From NCBI GenBank assembly GCA_024195585.1, contig SWBL01000649.1, forward strand, positions 1-13,502: a DNA stretch of 13,502 bases, given 5' to 3'. The notes below the pieces were generated by a model. It worked only from the letters and a program-made list of their open reading frames with translations, was not told the DNA's origin and made no database searches. This document shows, piece after piece, positions 9,001 to 13,502 of this stretch. Numbering within the stretch: position 1 is the stretch's first letter; each line of letters starts with the position of its first letter. A program made the translations under genes and the position numbers. This DNA comes from Aureobasidium sp. EXF-3400 (Eukaryota; Ascomycota; Dothideomycetes; Dothideales; Saccotheciaceae).

Positions 9001-12000
9001 TGTGTCGAATGAAGGCGTGCACCATATCGACCTCCCATAGGTTCGTATGGGACTTCTGCAGCGCATCTAGCGACGTATCCTCTTCCGCATTCTCATGATC
9101 GAGCCAGAAGACACTCTTGCGCAAGCCGACAATCTTTGCCAGGTTTTTTACACTGTCGTGGTCGGTCAAATCTGGATAGATGGTATTTCTAATAAGCGTG
9201 GATATTTCAGGGCGCATGCGCCGCTGCACGTTGAGTTGAGCGACAGGGAACTTCGTCGTCCCATTTCTCGTAGCCGCAAGACGTTCGAACTGACTTCGAT
9301 CTAGTTGGTACTGCTTCCCAGTGAAGCTTTCTAGGGATAAGCTATACTCGTTGATTTGCGGACGTAGTTGCTCATGATCGCCAATCTGGATAAAATGCTG
9401 GACACTGGGCAGCAGCGCAGAGAGAGTATGCGTTTCGAGCACTTCTCCTGCCTCTTCGCAAATTGTCACCTTGGAATGAATCTTTTGCAGCACGGTAATT
9501 CTCTTCGCCAGACCTGATGTAGTCACGCCGATGACATCGGCGGTTTGTAGAACTCGTCGGTCAACCTCATCGTGCACCTTTGTCAGCTCTTGGTTAAGGC
9601 GTTCATATCGTTGCATGGACTCGACAATCGAGTCCATTCGCTCTGAAAAGAACGCCTGGGCCCATAGCCTTGCTAGCCGAGATCTTTGGTTTACAGGTAC
9701 CGAGAAGACATCCGAAGTTGCCATGTCAAGTAGCTGCTCATCCGTCGCCAGGCGAGTATCACCGATCTTTGTCTCCGCTCCAGGCTGAAAGTGGTTAAGA
9801 TCATTGAGCCAGACCCCGAAGTTGTCATCCCCAACGCGTTGGTATCCATCAGGGTCCTTTGCTACGAATTGAGAGAAGACTTGGCGATGACGGGTTCGCA
9901 GATGTGTTTGCAGGCTGGTCCAGTTAGGTTTTTTTCGCATCTTGTGTATATCTGTAAGCGCATTTCTAATGCTCTGCCGTTCCTGATCCAAGTCCGCGTA
10001 TGCCTTTCCCAATTTCTGGCTCTCAGATCGCGTTTTACTCTCTTCACGAGACACAAGGCGTAAATTCTTGCCCACCAACACCTCTGAGTGGCTTTGGCTG
10101 CCAATCCTGATTACCTTCTCGATACCTACATCAATAAGATGCTCTAGGAATTGGTCAAGGGCGTGATTAGTGTAGCAGCTTTTGCGATTGTTAGCAGCTG
10201 TTGCGGTAAGAAGAAGATATCTGCTTACACAACGATGATTGGACCCAAGTTCGCCGGTTCTTTCCGCGCGAGTAAGACTCGCATAATCTGTATGCCGAGG
10301 TAAGATTTTCCCGTTCCAGGAGGGCCTTGTATCAGAGCATATTCGCGACTGAGAGCCTCAATGAGCGCGCGAGCCTGCCCGACATCAAGCCCGGTTCGTC
10401 GCACAACGCCATCGATAATGCTGAGATCATGCTTCGACCTGATCAAGTCGATGAGGAGATCCGCGCTTGCTCCGTCTGTCAAGATGGGCCTAAGTGAAAT
10501 TGTTGACTCGACTCCTCGAGCATACAATGGTGGGGGGATATCGAAGTTTTCTCTCTCCGCTGGCAATATCCACCGATGAAACGGCAGGCGGCCTGTTCGC
10601 TGCATGTTCTGTATACTCTCAAGGATCGGTTGGAATGTTGCAAGTAGAATGCCAGGCAGTTCGATAAGCATACATTGAGTGCTTTGAAGATGAAGTCGAA
10701 TAAGTGATTCCACATTGCGCTGGATCGGAGTAACAAGCCTGACCGAGATTGTGGCACGATGAGGATCGGAGGTAAGGCTGAACTTGGTCTTCGGGTTTGT
10801 ACACCTGTCGCTTACGACGAGCAGCAGAAGAGAAGCCCGACCCGAATCCAAAAAGATCAGGCATAGAAGGACACCCTGGTCCAAGGCTTTTGCATTGCTC
10901 CACCAAACTTCCCTCTCCTTGGCACTCTTTCTCTCGATGACCGCCGGTTGACGGAAGGACAGTTGGGCCTCGAGGTCTCGCTTATCCTCACACCATACGT
11001 TATTCACTCGAGCACCAGCATGGAGACGGGCTCGAATATTGTTCCCAAGATTTATCTTCGTAGATTTGAGGACGTCAGGCTTCTCTTCAACGATGCGCAT
11101 AAAACTTCCGATAGCTTCTTTGAAGCCTCCGAATATGTCATGGCGAAGAAGACGAAAGTGGGTGTCTAAGTGACGACTGATCGGATCGGTCAAGAAGTGA
11201 GGTCGCGTAGGGCTGGTTGACGGCAAGAACTCTTTGTGGTCGCTTCTTATCTCATCTTCTGTAGGGATGATCACGACCTTTGTGATATCCATCTTATCGT
11301 TGTCGTGGCGATCTCGTGGTATGATAAGTTCTCGAGGAAACGTAGAGTTTTGTACGTCAGCCGTGATGTGACCAACACTCTGACTATCCTCGGGGGACAA
11401 TAAATCAGCAGCGCGGTTGATCATTGCACGCATCTGCGCGATGGCATCCGTCATGACTTGGTGTGCCGCGCTGTGGGCGGACATAGGCACGACGTCTCGT
11501 GTACGCTCGACCAAGTCGAGCAGAGCAGGGAGACATTCGTTATAACGAGCTCGTGGTTCCCGAGAAAGGACCTCACGAAGCGCGTACAGAACCAGCATGA
11601 GATTGGTTTCCAGCATTTGCGAAGGGTCGTCGAAGACTGAAGGGTGTTCCACTAGATGCTTGATGAAGCGATCGCAGAATGCCACAATACGAACGCCATT
11701 GTTGCCGCTGATGAAAGTATAGAGAGCTCCCACCTGGGTATCGATGGACAAGCAGCTCAGGAGTGCTGGATGAGTGAAGACTCGGAAGAACACCGATCCC
11801 AGGTTGACTAATGTACCAGGAGGTGAGTCATTTTGTAAGCTCAGCAGTGCTTGCATGTGCTGTCGTCCGTAGTACTTATCATCTTCAAGATCACGAGCGA
11901 CCATCTGACCCAGATTGCGATTCTTTCCGTCCAGAATCTGATGGGCGCCACTCCATATTGCCAGCATGGTCTTGATGTTCCCTGGCATAGGTGGCACTTT

Positions 12001-12279
12001 GAGTTGTCGCTTCCAAGAGCTATACCCCATATACTCCATCTCTTCTTCTACTGGTTGCTCCCTTCTGTATGAGCTACCGATCCCTTTTGATATGGCTGAA
12101 TTGAACTGCTCATCATGTAAGAATGAGCAGTGATCTCCGAAGCTACAGGTCAGAGTAGTCTGCCAGTGTCGACAAGGCTTTGTGCCTCTATTTTCATTGG
12201 GCCCGCCTCGTCCGCTGCCTCTCTGGCCCCGGCCTCTTTGGTTCCCTCGTGGGTGTGTTCCGCCGCTTCGCCAAGACAT
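6045..12279 (-). CDS. ZNFX1/Hrr1-class SF1 RNA helicase with CCCH, NFX1 and RZ zinc fingers
   Basis: Four exons (12279-10229, 10178-7856, 7689-6232, 6167-6045) give about 1,984 residues. Introns are 50, 166 and 64 bases, with donors GTAAGC, GTAAGC and GTGAGT and branch sites CTAAC. Domain order: RGG-rich head (1-34); CCCH finger C36-x8-C45-x5-C51-x3-H55; helical region; family motif HLDTHFRLLRHD (370-381); Walker A GPPGTGKS (652-659); CYTNHALDQFLE (685-696), rebuilt across intron 1; Walker B EEAGE (925-929); GDHEQLRPQ (950-958); RRMRPEI (1003-1009); NFQGEE (1167-1172); NRINVLLSRA (1196-1205). Cys/His-rich NFX1-type fingers run from about 1245 to 1535. A RING-like SCGH (1564-1567)...CCPDC (1608-1612), coiled coil (about 1646-1720) and an RZ-type finger (1934-1963) close the protein. 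Relatives S. pombe Hrr1 and Neurospora SAD-3 work in RNA silencing; animal ZNFX1 binds dsRNA in antiviral and small-RNA pathways. The RNA-silencing role here is inferred from family. Confidence 0.95.
6168..6231 (-). other. 64-base last intron splitting the RZ finger
   Basis: The donor follows GGC CAT CCG (Gly-His-Pro, residue 1944) with GTGAGT. A CTAACCC branch and TTTCTTGCAACAG acceptor precede TTTGCGGTTGGCGAATGT. Splicing gives NGHPFAVGECGMPMEQARCP, the expected RZ-finger sequence. Reading through instead gives 75 residues without family resemblance. The intron is phase 0 and its length is not a multiple of three. Confidence 0.92.
7690..7855 (-). other. 166-base intron inside the NFX1 finger array
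   Basis: Donor GAG|GTAAGC follows TAQCE (residue 1458). The acceptor is GTACTAACCTTATCTAG, with branch CTAAC ten bases upstream. The next exon begins VRCGHSRCA and continues the Cys/His pattern of the NFX1 fingers. Phase 0. Reading through the donor ends at a stop at 7805. Confidence 0.92.
10179..10228 (-). other. 50-base intron between Walker A and motif Ia of the helicase
   Basis: Donor GT|GTAAGC and acceptor CAAAAG, with CTAAC as branch. The join makes one valine codon (GT+C) and yields PIIVVCYTNHALDQFLE, the conserved family sequence. Retention would put a stop (TAA at 10227-10225) right after the Walker A region. Confidence 0.93.
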
Positions 12280-12700
12280 GATGGGCGTGTTGGTGGTAGT
12301 CAGAAGATGTAAAAGCCTGAGGTGTGTAGAAGAAGCTGACTCCCGATGAAAAGAGCTCGAGTGATGAGAGATGGCATTTAAAAAGCATTGCTATCATGTG
12401 CACAGCCTCATGCATGCGAACGGTGTCTACCTGATCATGCAGCTGGAAACAATCGCGACAGGCGCAGATTGCGGCACATTATGTATATAAATCGGTAACT
12501 CAAGCTCACAAGAGATGTAGTGCCACAAAACTTGAAGCTAGCTTCGCTAAAGTGTTCGGCACATCCTGAGTGGCTCTTAGGCAGCATTGACTTATCATTA
12601 ATTACTACAAAAGCCAAAGCCGTCTTGATCAACTCGAAACAGGAGCACTTTTTGCGATAGTCGCGATGTTAGCCTCTCTGCTGACAGTCCATTTTGCTCT
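12280..12700 (-). promoter_or_regulatory. leader and promoter side of the helicase gene
   Basis: No gene is supported. A TATATA on the minus strand (12489-12484) lies about 205 bases before the helicase ATG, and a TTTAAAT lies nearer, about 95 bases before it. Upstream ATGs near 12415 and 12387 open one frame that overlaps the helicase start out of phase, to 12194. If the leader is long enough they would act as upstream frames. The last 40 bases before the ATG are C/A-rich (CACCAACACGCCCATC). Confidence 0.35.
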
Positions 12701-13502
12701 CCACGATGGCTCGCTACTCGACGTTGTTCTGTGATGGCATTGGGGGAAAGATCACGCCAAGGTTACGCCACGTCACAAATGCTGTGCAGCGCAGCCATGC
12801 TGGCGGTCATTCACGAACACAGATTATCCAACCACCACCCACCCTCGCCTACCATAGCGGATCTTTCGGATTGAAACAATAGTGCAATGCATGTCGCTGG
12901 CTTTATCGGCCTCATAGACACGAACTCTCGAGCATACCCCTCAGTCGTTCGTACGCAGTTCATATATGAAGTTGCCAGAAAACGCTCCAATCAGGCAGGT
13001 GTGGTACGACTTTCGTCTAAAAGTAATTTTTGCCGGCTACAATCGGGAAAGACAGCAACTCATGCCGCAACAGCTGCCGAAGATGTGGCTTCGATGTGTG
13101 ATAACCTGATTTGGTATTGTTGCGTTGGTGATACTGCAGCATCGCAGCTTCTAGGCTTGCGGAACACGTCCTCTCACAGCAACGCTGTGCACGCTTCACT
13201 CCTACGTGGGGGTATGTCTTGAACTAATCGGCCGCTGATCGTGTAGAAACTCGTCATCCAGTCATGTTTTCTCTTTCTCCTTCCTGACTTTGCAATTGTG
13301 CATTGGAGCCAGTCTCTTTGCACTTAGACGAGCCAGCATGATGTTTCCAATTGTGAATGGAGAAATGAAGCAAGCGCCAAGGTAGCTGAACGCAAGATGA
13401 CCTATCATCCGGACGGCAAGCCCCATCGGTAGCAGGCGACGCTGTGGTCCTGAGATATTTCAGCATAGATCACAACGTGCGTGCATGACTTGCACAACTA
13501 AA
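12701..13502. other. no supportable gene
   Basis: Open frames exist (for example 12887-13222 on the plus strand, 111 codons) but none shows a recognisable motif, good splice context or coding-like composition. A short ATG frame at 12706-12882 is equally unsupported. I see no tRNA or repeat array here. Confidence 0.4.

Noticed and set aside
6004..10081. Two long minus-strand open frames (10081-7805 and 7662-6004) as separate genes
   Set aside because: Their ends coincide with good splice donors and acceptors, and joining them restores helicase and zinc-finger motifs. Their apparent first codons are not ATG (for example TTG at 7662).
12887..13222. Plus-strand open frame of 111 codons
   Set aside because: No family resemblance, no coding-like pattern or promoter/splice support; its length is compatible with chance.

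Overview
The window looks like a piece of a filamentous ascomycete (Pezizomycotina-type) genome. The genes are protein-coding units split by short GT-AG introns (50 to 166 bases) with CTAAC/CTGAC-type branch sites. They stand on both strands with their own leaders and are not arranged in operons. No rRNA, tRNA, CRISPR array or intact transposon was recognised. All splice joins below were derived by hand from reading frames, splice motifs and family motifs.

Layout, left to right. Positions 1-1470 hold no convincing intact gene. There is coding-like debris on the minus strand (49-579) and one copy of a diverged repeat (about 912-1042). At 1534-2420 (+) is a two-exon gene for a 275-residue protein with an acidic N-terminus and a C-terminal double-stranded-RNA-binding domain. 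At 2954-4305 (+) is a two-exon gene for a fungal deaminase-fold protein of the OTT_1508-like family, with a HAE motif and a PSCYCC zinc motif. The 4306-4855 stretch carries coding-like frames without starts, including a short relic resembling the dsRBD gene. At 4856-5284 (-) is a two-exon gene whose product carries the RNase H1 N-terminal hybrid-binding (viroplasmin-like) fold and no RNase H domain. Just upstream of it, at 5351-5490, is the second copy of the diverged repeat, interrupted by stops.

The dominant feature is a four-exon minus-strand gene (6045-12279) for a protein of about 1,984 residues. It has an RGG-rich head, a CCCH zinc finger, a split superfamily-1 RNA helicase, a long array of NFX1-type zinc fingers, a RING-like Cys/His patch, coiled coil and a C-terminal RZ-type zinc finger. 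This is the ZNFX1 / Hrr1 / SAD-3 class of helicases tied to RNA silencing and antiviral defence. Positions 12280-13502 hold its promoter side and otherwise nothing I can support.

Functionally, four neighbouring genes all point at unusual nucleic acids: a dsRNA binder, a predicted nucleic-acid deaminase, an RNA:DNA-hybrid/dsRNA-binding protein and an RNA-silencing-type helicase. Each family assignment rests on visible motifs. The idea that they form one dsRNA-sensing, editing or silencing locus is inference from proximity alone.
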